A stretch of 5,433 nucleotides of DNA from an uncultured Solobacterium sp. (GCA_900546285.1 URCJ01000069.1:1-5433); one strand, 5' to 3'. Numbered from the stretch's first letter, positions 1 through 5,320 are shown. Notes: generated from the sequence alone by a model not told the origin. Translations and numbers: made by a program.

Positions 1-46
1 CAAACCCAAAATCATTTATTTAGGTTTTTGGACAGCCCCTTTTTTA
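1..46 (+). terminator. Partial T-tailed hairpin at the window edge (terminator or insertion-sequence end)
   Basis: The sequence CAAACC (1-6) can pair with GG-TTTTG (23-30) around an AT-rich loop with a two-base bulge. It is followed by GACAGCCCC and then TTTTTT. A GC-rich 3' arm running straight into a T-tract is the form of a Rho-independent terminator read on the plus strand; its 5' arm (expected GGGGCTGTC) would lie just left of the window. The same GGACAGCCCC string resembles the terminal inverted repeats of some Firmicutes insertion sequences of the IS1182 type, so this could be an element end. Only one arm is visible, so neither reading can be settled here. Confidence 0.4.
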
Positions 47-78
47 TATTCACTTATTCAAATTTTTCGAATAACTGA

Positions 79-174
79 CTAATTAAAAAACATATGTATC
101 AGTAAACCAATTAATATACAAACACAAAGAGTTACAAGTGCACTACCAATAACTAACAACATCTTCTGATATGG
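79..174 (-). pseudogene. Out-of-frame C-terminal transmembrane segment of the Xre regulator
   Basis: Read on the minus strand from 174 in the frame next to that of the preceding regulator, this stretch encodes 31 residues beginning PYQKMLLVIGSALVT and ending at a TAG at 79-81. It is strongly hydrophobic, has no start codon or ribosome binding site of its own, and begins exactly where the upstream frame turns into the unlikely tail HIRRCC. Relatives of this regulator type, as I recall them, end in a similar KRPYQK-helix tail. One extra C in the run at 173-174 would join the two frames. I see no slippery heptamer that would suggest programmed frameshifting. A real mutation and an assembly error are both possible. 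Confidence 0.65.
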
Positions 175-665
175 CGCTTACCTATTTCTTGTTGTTTATA
201 AATATCATCCAATAGTTTTCCTTCAGAAAAAGCCACAATTTCCTTATAAGTTTGAACATCATTGTCTTTCTTAATTTTCTCAATCTTAGATGCAAAATAC
301 ATAGAAAACACCCAAATGATTCCCCCTGGTATTAATGCCCAAAAACCAAGCCACATAAATAGTGGAACAACAGAAACAACCGTTACAATAAGCATTATGG
401 TATAGATTCTTCCATAATGATTCATCTTGTCGACTTCTTCTTTTTGAATTACATCTTTCATAATCTCAATATCTCCTTTGATTAACTTATCAAGAGAGAC
501 CTTAAAGACTTCGCTCAACAAAACCAAACTATTTATATCTGGATAATTCTTATCATTTTCCCAATTAGATATTGTTTGTCTTGAAACATAGATTCGATCA
601 GCTAGTTCTTCTTGAGATAATTTGTTTTCTAAACGATACATTCTAATTTGTTTACCAAGTTCCAT
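153..665 (-). CDS. Xre/Cro-CI family transcriptional regulator with membrane segments, C-terminus frameshifted
   Basis: A helix-turn-helix regulator of the HTH_3 (Xre) family fused to a membrane tail. Residues about 5-60 (numbered from the start at 665) carry the classic pattern LSQEELADRIYVSRQTISNWEN, followed by YPDI and a DKLIKGD linker. Two hydrophobic stretches follow (about residues 87-107 and 108-126), then a charged segment. The protein probably binds DNA while anchored in the membrane; its signal and targets are unknown. I chose the ATG at 665 because AGGGAG sits 6 bases before it; the in-frame ATG at 683 would place that ribosome binding site inside the gene. The frame ends early with HIRRCC at 153. 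In the next frame, bases 174-79 encode PYQKMLLVIGSAL and a further hydrophobic helix, so a one-base loss near 174 has probably removed the last transmembrane segment. Restored length would be about 195 residues. It lies 60 bases downstream of the phosphorylase gene, same strand. Confidence 0.85.
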   Translation of the reverse strand: MELGKQIRMYRLENKLSQEELADRIYVSRQTISNWENDKNYPDINSLVLLSEVFKVSLDKLIKGDIEIMKDVIQKEEVDKMNHYGRIYTIMLIVTVVSVVPLFMWLGFWALIPGGIIWVFSMYFASKIEKIKKDNDVQTYKEIVAFSEGKLLDDIYKQQEIGKRHIRRCC

Positions 666-716
666 CTTTATCTCCCTACACACTTATACTAATCAAAAGA
701 CAATATTTCCTCTATC

Positions 717-740
717 AAAAGTCTTTTACATAAGACTTTT
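717..740 (-). terminator. Hairpin overlapping the stop codon of the nucleoside phosphorylase gene
   Basis: AAAAGTCTT and AAGACTTTT form a perfect 9-bp stem around a 6-base loop that contains the TAA stop. On the minus strand the 3' arm ends in TTTT but then continues GATAGAGG, so the T-tract is short and the stem has only two G-C pairs. It may act as a weak terminator or attenuator between the phosphorylase and the downstream regulator. Confidence 0.4.
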
Positions 741-1493
741 TACAAGCTCTAATGCAATCTCTAGTGCCAAGGCATGAGATTCTAATCCCCAATTTCTTTC
801 ATCATGTTCCCTTACATTTGCAAGCGAATCAGCTGTAAAGAAGAATTGACCAAACATAGCACCCCTTTTCTTAGCACATGCAGCAAGACTAGCACACTCC
901 ATTTCTACAACAGAACAACCTTCACTCAATCTATAATTAACTATATCTTGAGTTTCTCTAAAGAAACCATCTGTTGTCCATGTTGTACACTCAATATAAG
1001 GAATATCCATTCTTTTAAAACCATTTATAATCCCATCAATCATTTCATTATTTAAATCAATATAACGAGAAGCAGGCAAGTATTTATATGAAGTACCCTC
1101 ATCCCTTAATGCTCTAGTAGGAATTATAAAAGCATTTTCCTTTATATCGGTTAAAACACCACAAGAACCAGTTGCAACAATCTTCTTACAACCACACGCA
1201 ATCAACATATCTAATAATTGAGTAGCAGCAGCTGCACCAATATTAGGACGAACAAGACATACTTCTTCTCCCTTATAATTAACCACATAGATATTAGTAG
1301 TTCTACTACAATTCTCAAATTGTTCTACAATCTTTGCGTTATTATTAAGTGCATATTCATCAACACATTCTCTAAGAAACGCAAACACACACTTCTCAGG
1401 CAATATTAACTCTTCACAACCATGATTTGGCCTTAATACTTCTATAGAATAATCATCATATTCTAATACTGGCATTTCATTCTTTATTATCAT
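726..1493 (-). CDS. Nucleoside phosphorylase (PNP/UDP phosphorylase family)
   Basis: A cytoplasmic enzyme expected to split a nucleoside with phosphate into free base and (deoxy)ribose-1-phosphate. The 255 residues match the size of the hexameric PNP_UDP_1 family. Visible family marks are NIGAAAA at 84-90 (phosphate-loop region), ATGSCGVL at 107-114, RDEGTSYKYLP at 130-140, TTDGFFRET at 173-181, and VEMECASL at 196-203, whose Glu-Met-Glu contacts the ribose in known members. Asp222 in FTADS sits where E. coli purine nucleoside phosphorylase has its catalytic Asp, which leans toward purine-type substrates, but the substrate cannot be fixed from sequence. The ATG at 1493 is supported by GGAG seven bases upstream. 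That site and the start lie inside the last codons of the ASCH gene (17-base overlap), implying translational coupling. No frameshift or missing motif is seen. Confidence 0.9.
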   Translation of the reverse strand: MIIKNEMPVLEYDDYSIEVLRPNHGCEELILPEKCVFAFLRECVDEYALNNNAKIVEQFENCSRTTNIYVVNYKGEEVCLVRPNIGAAAATQLLDMLIACGCKKIVATGSCGVLTDIKENAFIIPTRALRDEGTSYKYLPASRYIDLNNEMIDGIINGFKRMDIPYIECTTWTTDGFFRETQDIVNYRLSEGCSVVEMECASLAACAKKRGAMFGQFFFTADSLANVREHDERNWGLESHALALEIALELVKSLM

Positions 1494-1932
1494 CTACGCA
1501 CTCCACTACTACAAATTCTTCACACACAACCTTCATATCAAGGGTAAACTTTAATCCAACTTCATTTAAACATTTACTGAAGAAATCTTCATGAACTCTC
1601 TTCCAATAATCTAGAGTTTTATCCCCTTCTCCCTCTTTATATGCATGTTCCTTAGATACTTCATTAAAAGAAACAACACTCACTTTAGTAGTTTTTATGA
1701 TACAAACCGCATTATCCTTAGAATCTAAGAGAACACTATAAGATCCTACTTTAGGCAAGGGCTCATCTTCTAATTCATATAAAGGATAAGCTGAGGCAGT
1801 AGCTGTTTTCTCACCAATTTTAACAAGATGAGCCAATAAATCAGGATCATCTCCAAACGCAAACTCCTCATAATCAGTTTCAGTAATACCATTATTCTTT
1901 ACAAACAATTCCCAAAGTTCTTTTCCCGACAT
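1477..1932 (-). CDS. ASCH domain-containing protein
   Basis: A 151-residue soluble protein of the ASCH fold (PUA-like beta barrel). Diagnostic marks are the IGEKTATAS segment at 39-47, giving the family G-x-K-x-x-T motif, and EHAYKEGEGDKTLDYW at 95-110 followed by KRVHEDFF, typical of the longer bacterial ASCH proteins. Characterised relatives differ in activity: E. coli YqfB is an N4-acetylcytidine amidohydrolase that uses Lys, Thr and Glu, and another member is a ribonuclease. Here Lys42, Thr45 and a Glu in KEGEG (100 or 102) are candidate equivalents. I chose the ATG at 1932 because AGGTGG lies nine bases upstream; an in-frame TTG at 1938 would be only about three bases from that site. Its 3' end overlaps the nucleoside phosphorylase start, so the two are almost surely co-expressed, which suggests nucleoside or RNA-derived substrates. 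The exact reaction is inference. Confidence 0.88.
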   Translation of the reverse strand: MSGKELWELFVKNNGITETDYEEFAFGDDPDLLAHLVKIGEKTATASAYPLYELEDEPLPKVGSYSVLLDSKDNAVCIIKTTKVSVVSFNEVSKEHAYKEGEGDKTLDYWKRVHEDFFSKCLNEVGLKFTLDMKVVCEEFVVVECVDDNKE

Positions 1933-2007
1933 AAACAATCACCACCTAAAACCACACAACTAATCTCACCATTATTTTTGTGATTTCTACATATAGTCAC
2001 TTTCTTT

Positions 2008-2056
2008 ATTGACTATCTTGCTTATATTACCATACAAACCAAGCAAGAAAGTCAAT
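2008..2056. promoter_or_regulatory. Long inverted repeat upstream of the ASCH-phosphorylase unit, probable operator
   Basis: Arms ATTGACTATCTTGCTT (2008-2023) and AAGCAAGAAAGTCAAT (2041-2056) are reverse complements over 16 bases with one mismatch, separated by 17 bases. Arm centres are 33 bp apart, about three helical turns. Each arm carries TTGACT, a good -35 hexamer, one on each strand. On the minus strand the TTGACT at 2055-2050 could drive the ASCH gene, but the matching -10 is poor (TGGTAA at 17 bases, TAATAT at 20). A partial third copy (ACTTTCTT) lies at 1999-2006. No T-tract follows on either strand, so an operator is more likely than a terminator. Confidence 0.55.
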
Positions 2057-2060
2057 TGTA

Positions 2061-2113
2061 ACAAAAATAAAACAATCCTCATCAAATTCCATTAGAAATA
2101 GAATAAGGATTGT
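2061..2113 (-). terminator. Rho-independent terminator of the second Xre regulator gene
   Basis: On the minus strand ACAATCCT (2113-2106) pairs with AGGATTGT (2079-2072). The 26-base loop contains a shorter inner pairing, ATTC with GAAT. The 3' arm runs into TTTTATTTTTG. The hairpin begins about 40 bases after the stop codon at 2152 and separates this gene from the ASCH unit. Confidence 0.65.
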
Positions 2114-2151
2114 AGGAGTTAAAATTATTAGATTTATACTATTGAAGAAAT

Positions 2152-2586
2152 TTAATCATGGTCTTCAATATATTGAAATACCATTTTGTCACTCTTTGAT
2201 TTTTTATAACGACCAATACATACCATCACAATTCCAACAACAATGCTTGCAGTTCTTATAGTTGAATCCGGTGAAAAGAAACAAGATATAATAATCCCAG
2301 TTCCTGCACCTATAAAAAAATCAATGATTGGTTTTTCTTTCTTAATTTTTCCCAAAACTCTTTCTTTATCGATTGTCTTTACCATCTTTGAATCCTCCTT
2401 TAACAACACATCAAGAGAAATACCAAATTGATTACTTATATCAATCAATGTTTGTAAATCTGGATAACTTTTTCCGTTTTCCCAATTAGAAACAGTCTGT
2501 CGAGTCACATAAAACAATTTACCAAATTCCTCTTGAGTTAATTGATTTTCTTTACGAATATTAGATATCTGATTTCCTATATTCAT
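2152..2586 (-). CDS. Xre/Cro-CI family transcriptional regulator with two C-terminal membrane helices
   Basis: A 144-residue protein with an N-terminal helix-turn-helix (about 5-60): IGNQISNIRKENQLTQEEFGKLF, then TRQTVSNWENGKSYPDL, the recognition region of the HTH_3/Xre family. After a charged linker (61-85) come two hydrophobic segments, about 86-104 and 110-126, then a basic-to-acidic tail. The architecture parallels the regulator at 153-665, though the sequences differ, so they are related family members and not a recent duplication. The ATG at 2586 is preceded by AGGAGG with an eight-base gap, a near-ideal site. It has its own promoter and terminator and may be autoregulated through the palindrome in its promoter. 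Ligand and target genes are unknown. Such small membrane-tailed regulators often sit beside accessory genes, but no partner is evident here. Confidence 0.88.
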   Translation of the reverse strand: MNIGNQISNIRKENQLTQEEFGKLFYVTRQTVSNWENGKSYPDLQTLIDISNQFGISLDVLLKEDSKMVKTIDKERVLGKIKKEKPIIDFFIGAGTGIIISCFFSPDSTIRTASIVVGIVMVCIGRYKKSKSDKMVFQYIEDHD

Positions 2587-2661
2587 AATAATTTCCTCCT
2601 TGCATCCAAATCATATATTGTGGATTAACATTCGGTAAAGCAATCATAACATTACATTGCA

Positions 2662-2690
2662 TATATAGTAACGCAAAGATTCTTTGACAA
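2662..2690 (-). promoter_or_regulatory. Sigma-A-type promoter of the second Xre regulator
   Basis: TTGTCA (2690-2685) and TATATA (2667-2662) are separated by exactly 17 bases, on the minus strand, about 75 bases before the start codon at 2586. The -35 box lies seven bases beyond the stop codon of the GNAT gene, so the regulator can be transcribed on its own. Confidence 0.65.
2674..2686. promoter_or_regulatory. Palindrome in the promoter spacer, candidate operator
   Basis: CAAAGA-T-TCTTTG is a perfect 6+1+6 palindrome. It overlaps the -35 box of the promoter for the Xre regulator by two bases and fills most of its spacer. A short dyad at this position is where an Xre-type dimer would block RNA polymerase, so autorepression is plausible but not shown. 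Confidence 0.4.
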
Positions 2691-2696
2691 GCATTT

Positions 2697-3194
2697 TTAT
2701 AAGAATTTAGAATAAAGAACTTCTTCAGTATCAAAAGCTGGTTTTGTAACACCACTTAACACAAATCCATTCTTTTCATAAAAGGCTCTAGCTCGAAGAT
2801 TGTCTCTAAATACCCATAGCACTACTTCAGAATATCCTGACTTTTTGATATCTTCTAAAACCACATCCATCATCTTGCTTCCAAAGCCCTTATGCCAATT
2901 ATTAGGCAAATTATGAATACAAATAAGTTCAGCCTTTCCAGTTAATTCTAGATCTCTAGCACTATCCCAATATGCTATACAATAAGGCTTATCATCAACG
3001 GTTAGAAGATAACCATTGCCCTTATTCTCATCCAACAGTTTTTGATACATATTGGTTGCTTTAACGATATTAGTACATTTATCTAACATCTCAGCATCTA
3101 TGATTCCTTTAAAAGTTGCCTTCCAACTTTCAGTTTGAATATAAGCAAGCCTATCAGCATCACCTTGTTTAACTTTTCGAATATCTACTTCCAT
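2697..3194 (-). CDS. GNAT family N-acetyltransferase
   Basis: A complete 165-residue GCN5-related acetyltransferase, expected to move an acetyl group from acetyl-CoA to an amine. The N-terminus has the ESWKATFKGIID segment (22-33) common to one GNAT branch. Motif A is IHNLPNNWHKGFGSKMMDVVL (about 93-113), with the G-x-G of the pyrophosphate loop at 103-105 and Trp100 where Gln or Arg is common. Motif B is LWVFRDNLRARAFYEKNGF (126-144), with the usual Tyr139. The substrate cannot be told. The ATG at 3194 starts eight bases after the stop of the upstream GNAT gene, with GAAGG close by, so the two form an operon. That upstream gene is interrupted by a mobile element, so transcription of this one may now depend on the element. 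Confidence 0.9.
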   Translation of the reverse strand: MEVDIRKVKQGDADRLAYIQTESWKATFKGIIDAEMLDKCTNIVKATNMYQKLLDENKGNGYLLTVDDKPYCIAYWDSARDLELTGKAELICIHNLPNNWHKGFGSKMMDVVLEDIKKSGYSEVVLWVFRDNLRARAFYEKNGFVLSGVTKPAFDTEEVLYSKFL

Positions 3195-3202
3195 AAGCCT
3201 TC

Positions 3203-3988
3203 TTATCCATTAACATAAGCAGTAATACTATTTTGACCTTCTAACTTAACAAAACCAGCGGCAGTATATAAATCTACTTCTTCCTTGTTATTCACATCAA
3301 CAACCACCATCATTTGTATTGGCTTGTTTAATTCTATCGCCTTTGCCAACATTGATAGTTCATAGCCTTGAGACGCTACATCAGGCTTTATATACAAAGC
3401 AAAGATTTCATTGGTGTCGTAACAGTTTTGGACATCCAAATAACCAAGAACCTGTCCATCTTTTACCACAAGAAAAACTCTAAATTTATCTAAAGCTGAA
3501 ATAATGCGCTGTGCAGTCCAATAGGTATCAGTACTATGAAGATCACAATATTGTTTCATCCACTTGTCTGATAGTTGTTCAATATTATTAGCTGATACAT
3601 TAGGTACAGATCCATCTTGAATCATTTTCATTTGCTCAGGTTCAAATATTGCACCCTCCAACTTTAATGGTTCAAAGATTGCGATATTAAGTGGATTAAA
3701 CACAAAATTCATCTGATATCCACAATAATTATTTTCCATATACTCAAGCATTTCAGTAAATACTTCTTCAACCTTCGTAAACCCTATAAGCATCTCAACA
3801 TATCTATCATTTGGAAGAATAATAAAGACAAAAAGCCCTTTGACAATTCCATTTTCCAAAACAACAAAAGCATGCTTATCTTTCGACTTTAAAGAACGAT
3901 ATAGATTATTCTTATCATAAGTAAAATGGGGATCTGAATATAGTGGCTCATTAGCCAATTCACTAATAAAACCCTCATATTCATCAAG
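3203..3988 (-). pseudogene. GNAT-like acetyltransferase, 5' end removed by the IS605-type element
   Basis: The open frame reads from 3988, at the edge of the mobile element, to the stop at 3203. It starts LDEYEGFISELANEPLYSDP with no ATG or proper ribosome binding site; an in-frame TGA inside the element end closes it at 3991. The only start nearby is a TTG at 3958, with GAGGG 13 bases away, which would give a 251-residue product. The acidic DEYEGFISELA stretch looks like the first helix of a GNAT protein, so probably only about 10-20 residues are missing. The N-terminal half resembles a worn GNAT domain. The C-terminal half is clearer: FLVVKDGQVLGYLDVQ, then ALYIKPDVASQGYELSML in the motif A position without the usual Q/R-x-x-G-x-G loop, and DLYTAAGF as motif B. 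Function was doubtful even before insertion, and the substrate is unknown. The next gene, also a GNAT, starts eight bases downstream. Confidence 0.7.
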
Positions 3989-3995
3989 TCAACTA

Positions 3996-4017
3996 CCCAT
4001 CACCTAAAGGTAATGGG
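3996..4017. repeat. Terminal hairpin of the transposon right end
   Basis: Arms 4009-4017 and 3996-4004 pair over nine bases with one G-U type mismatch and a four-base loop, TAAA on the plus strand. Imperfect subterminal hairpins a few bases from the cleavage point are what the Y1 transposase TnpA of IS200/IS605 elements recognises as single-stranded DNA. The same segment would form the last stem of the guide RNA scaffold. Confidence 0.65.
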
Positions 4018-4123
4018 CTTGTAACTGCCCAGTCGTACTAACAGCTTACGCCTCCGACCTTTAACCCCAATAGATATTATTATCTAAAGTGGCGTTACAT
4101 CATAGGGTGGTTGACAGCACCCT

Positions 4124-4149
4124 TTACAACAGAGTTTACTCTGTTGTAA
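4124..4149. repeat. Perfect 26-nt palindrome spanning the tnpB stop codon
   Basis: TTACAACAGAGT, then TT, then ACTCTGTTGTAA (plus strand) makes a 12-bp perfect stem with a two-base centre. The TAA stop of tnpB (4138-4136) falls at the centre, so the last tnpB codons and the first untranslated bases are exact complements. No T-tract follows on the minus strand, so it is unlikely to be a terminator. In the transcript it could mark or protect the 5' side of the guide RNA. Confidence 0.7.
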
Positions 4150-5275
4150 CTGTATTAGGTACTTGACTATCTTCAAGATAGTTTATTCCCATACGATACA
4201 GATTCATAGCTCCAATACGGTCATCGTTAGATTTGTAACCGCAGTTTTTACAAGTAAACAAATGTATTTTCTTGTTACGGTTAGACTTTTCAATATGTCC
4301 ACAAACAGGACAACATTGGCTTGTAAAATGAGGGTCTACCTTAATTACAGAAGATTGATTCTGCTTTGCCTTGTAAATTAGTTTCTGTTCTAAATCATAG
4401 AACGACCACGACACAGAAACGTAACGGTCTTTTGTTTTGACACGCTCTGTAGCATTACGAATACCCGACAAATCTTCTAATACAAAGAGTGTATGCTTTG
4501 GGTTGTTTTCAACAAGTGCCTTCGATACACAATGGTTAACATCTTGCATCCAACGGTTTTCTCGTTGACCGATAGCTTTTAATCTTCGTCTTGAAGATGG
4601 AGTTTGTCGCATTTGGAGTTTTTTACGAAGTTTAGAATAGTTAGCACGTTTCTGCTTGATAGCTTTTCCACTAACAAATCCAGACTTGTGATGACTGTCA
4701 TAGGTTGCAACAACGAAGTTAATTCCTCTGTCAATGCCTACGACATTACAAATGTCAGAAATATTACTTTCTTCGACATTATAAGTTACTGGTATGTGAA
4801 GATAATATTTACCATGTTTGTTTGTGAGCTTAGCTGTACCAAACCTATAGATTGTGTGGTCAAAATATTTAGACATACCTTCAGCGAAATATGGCAGTTT
4901 AACACGACCATTCAGCGTATTCACAGAAAAACAGTTTTGCGTTAAAGAATAATCTCTGTTCCAAACTAAATCATACTGAGGTTTCTTGAAGGTTGGTCTT
5001 ATCCATTTATTTTGATTTTCGAGAATAGTTCTATATCTTGCAATGACCGTTTTCAAAACGGACTGAGCCATTTGCGATTTCAGACCAAATTTTTCTCTTA
5101 GAGTAGAATACAAAACTTTATTCAGTGAAAACTGCTTTAAATCATGAGTTTGGAATACATAGTCTGAAACATAATTACAGGCATCACGATAAACAGACAT
5201 AGTTTCATCAAGCAAAACTTTATCTGCATCAGTAGCGACTATTTGAACTTTTGCTGTTATAGTCATCTGTTCCAT
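4136..5275 (-). CDS. tnpB: RNA-guided endonuclease TnpB (IS200/IS605 accessory protein)
   Basis: A 379-residue TnpB, the compact RuvC nuclease ancestral to Cas12, near the usual length of about 350-450. Characterised members cut double-stranded DNA beside a short motif using a guide RNA from the transposon right end, which helps keep the element at its donor site. Order of parts: an N-terminal wedge/helical region (about 1-165); RuvC-I NVVGIDRGINFVVATYD with Asp182; an Arg/Lys-rich helical segment YSKLRKKLQ to SRRRLKAI (213-235); RuvC-II LFVLEDLSGIR with Glu267; a zinc ribbon with Cys322, Cys325, Cys342 and Cys345; and RuvC-III DDRIGAMNL with Asp352. All catalytic and zinc residues are present, so it is probably active. 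The ATG at 5275 is preceded by AGGGAG with a seven-base gap. It diverges from tnpA, and its stop lies inside a palindrome that leads into the predicted guide RNA. Confidence 0.95.
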   Translation of the reverse strand: MEQMTITAKVQIVATDADKVLLDETMSVYRDACNYVSDYVFQTHDLKQFSLNKVLYSTLREKFGLKSQMAQSVLKTVIARYRTILENQNKWIRPTFKKPQYDLVWNRDYSLTQNCFSVNTLNGRVKLPYFAEGMSKYFDHTIYRFGTAKLTNKHGKYYLHIPVTYNVEESNISDICNVVGIDRGINFVVATYDSHHKSGFVSGKAIKQKRANYSKLRKKLQMRQTPSSRRRLKAIGQRENRWMQDVNHCVSKALVENNPKHTLFVLEDLSGIRNATERVKTKDRYVSVSWSFYDLEQKLIYKAKQNQSSVIKVDPHFTSQCCPVCGHIEKSNRNKKIHLFTCKNCGYKSNDDRIGAMNLYRMGINYLEDSQVPNTVTTE

Positions 5276-5291
5276 AGATGTACTCCCTTTA

Positions 5292-5320
5292 TTGATGTTT
5301 CATTAGATATAGTATATGAT
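5292..5320 (+). promoter_or_regulatory. Promoter of tnpA, overlapping the tnpB promoter
   Basis: TTGATG (5292-5297), a 17-base spacer and TATGAT (5315-5320) on the plus strand lie about 39 bases before the tnpA ATG. The -10 box overlaps that of the opposing tnpB promoter at 5315-5316, so the two genes probably compete for polymerase. Confidence 0.5.

Larger units (their letters stand above)
3972..4149 (-). ncRNA. Predicted omega RNA (reRNA) guide for TnpB
   Basis: TnpB nucleases of this family use a guide RNA cut from the 3' end of the tnpB transcript. Its scaffold is the transposon right end and its guide is the flanking host sequence. The region downstream of tnpB fits. On the minus strand, in order: a 26-nt palindrome covering the stop codon (4149-4124); AGGGTG/CACCCT stem (4123-4104); TAGATA/TATCTA stem (4086-4071); a GC-rich block with GGCGTAAGC; and a terminal stem CCCATTACC/GGTGATGGG (4017-3996). 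TAGTTGAC then leads to the element edge. The predicted 16-nt guide is TTGATGAATATGAGGG (3987-3972), inside the interrupted GNAT gene. The 5' end of the RNA is not determinable by eye and may lie within the tnpB coding region. The exact edge could shift by a few bases. Confidence 0.7.

Noticed and set aside
54..74. Inverted repeat TTATTC-AAA...TTT-GAATAA just after the displaced regulator tail
   Set aside because: The stem is all AT apart from one pair, has a bulge and no T-tract on either strand, so it is not a credible terminator.
804..1055. Plus-strand open frame of 83 codons inside the nucleoside phosphorylase gene
   Set aside because: Antisense shadow of a well-supported gene; the product is low-complexity and Cys/Thr/Ile-rich with no recognisable motif.
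2243..2431. Plus-strand open frame of 62 codons antisense to the second Xre regulator
   Set aside because: Hydrophobic look comes from the complement of the membrane helices; no independent support.
2561..2755. 64-residue minus-strand open frame between the GNAT gene and the Xre regulator
   Set aside because: It overlaps the 3' end of the GNAT gene, the promoter and the 5' end of the regulator in another frame, and shows no domain or ribosome site.
3996..4149. CRISPR array or riboswitch in the hairpin-rich region after tnpB
   Set aside because: No repeat-spacer periodicity and no downstream expression platform; position and structure fit the IS605 right end and guide RNA.
4604..4945. Plus-strand open frame of 113 codons inside tnpB
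   Set aside because: Antisense to a TnpB with complete catalytic motifs; no ribosome binding site or domain seen.
4136..5275. Reading the nuclease gene as a Cas12-type CRISPR effector
   Set aside because: Size (379 residues), a directly adjacent tnpA and the transposon right end identify it as TnpB; no cas genes or array are present.
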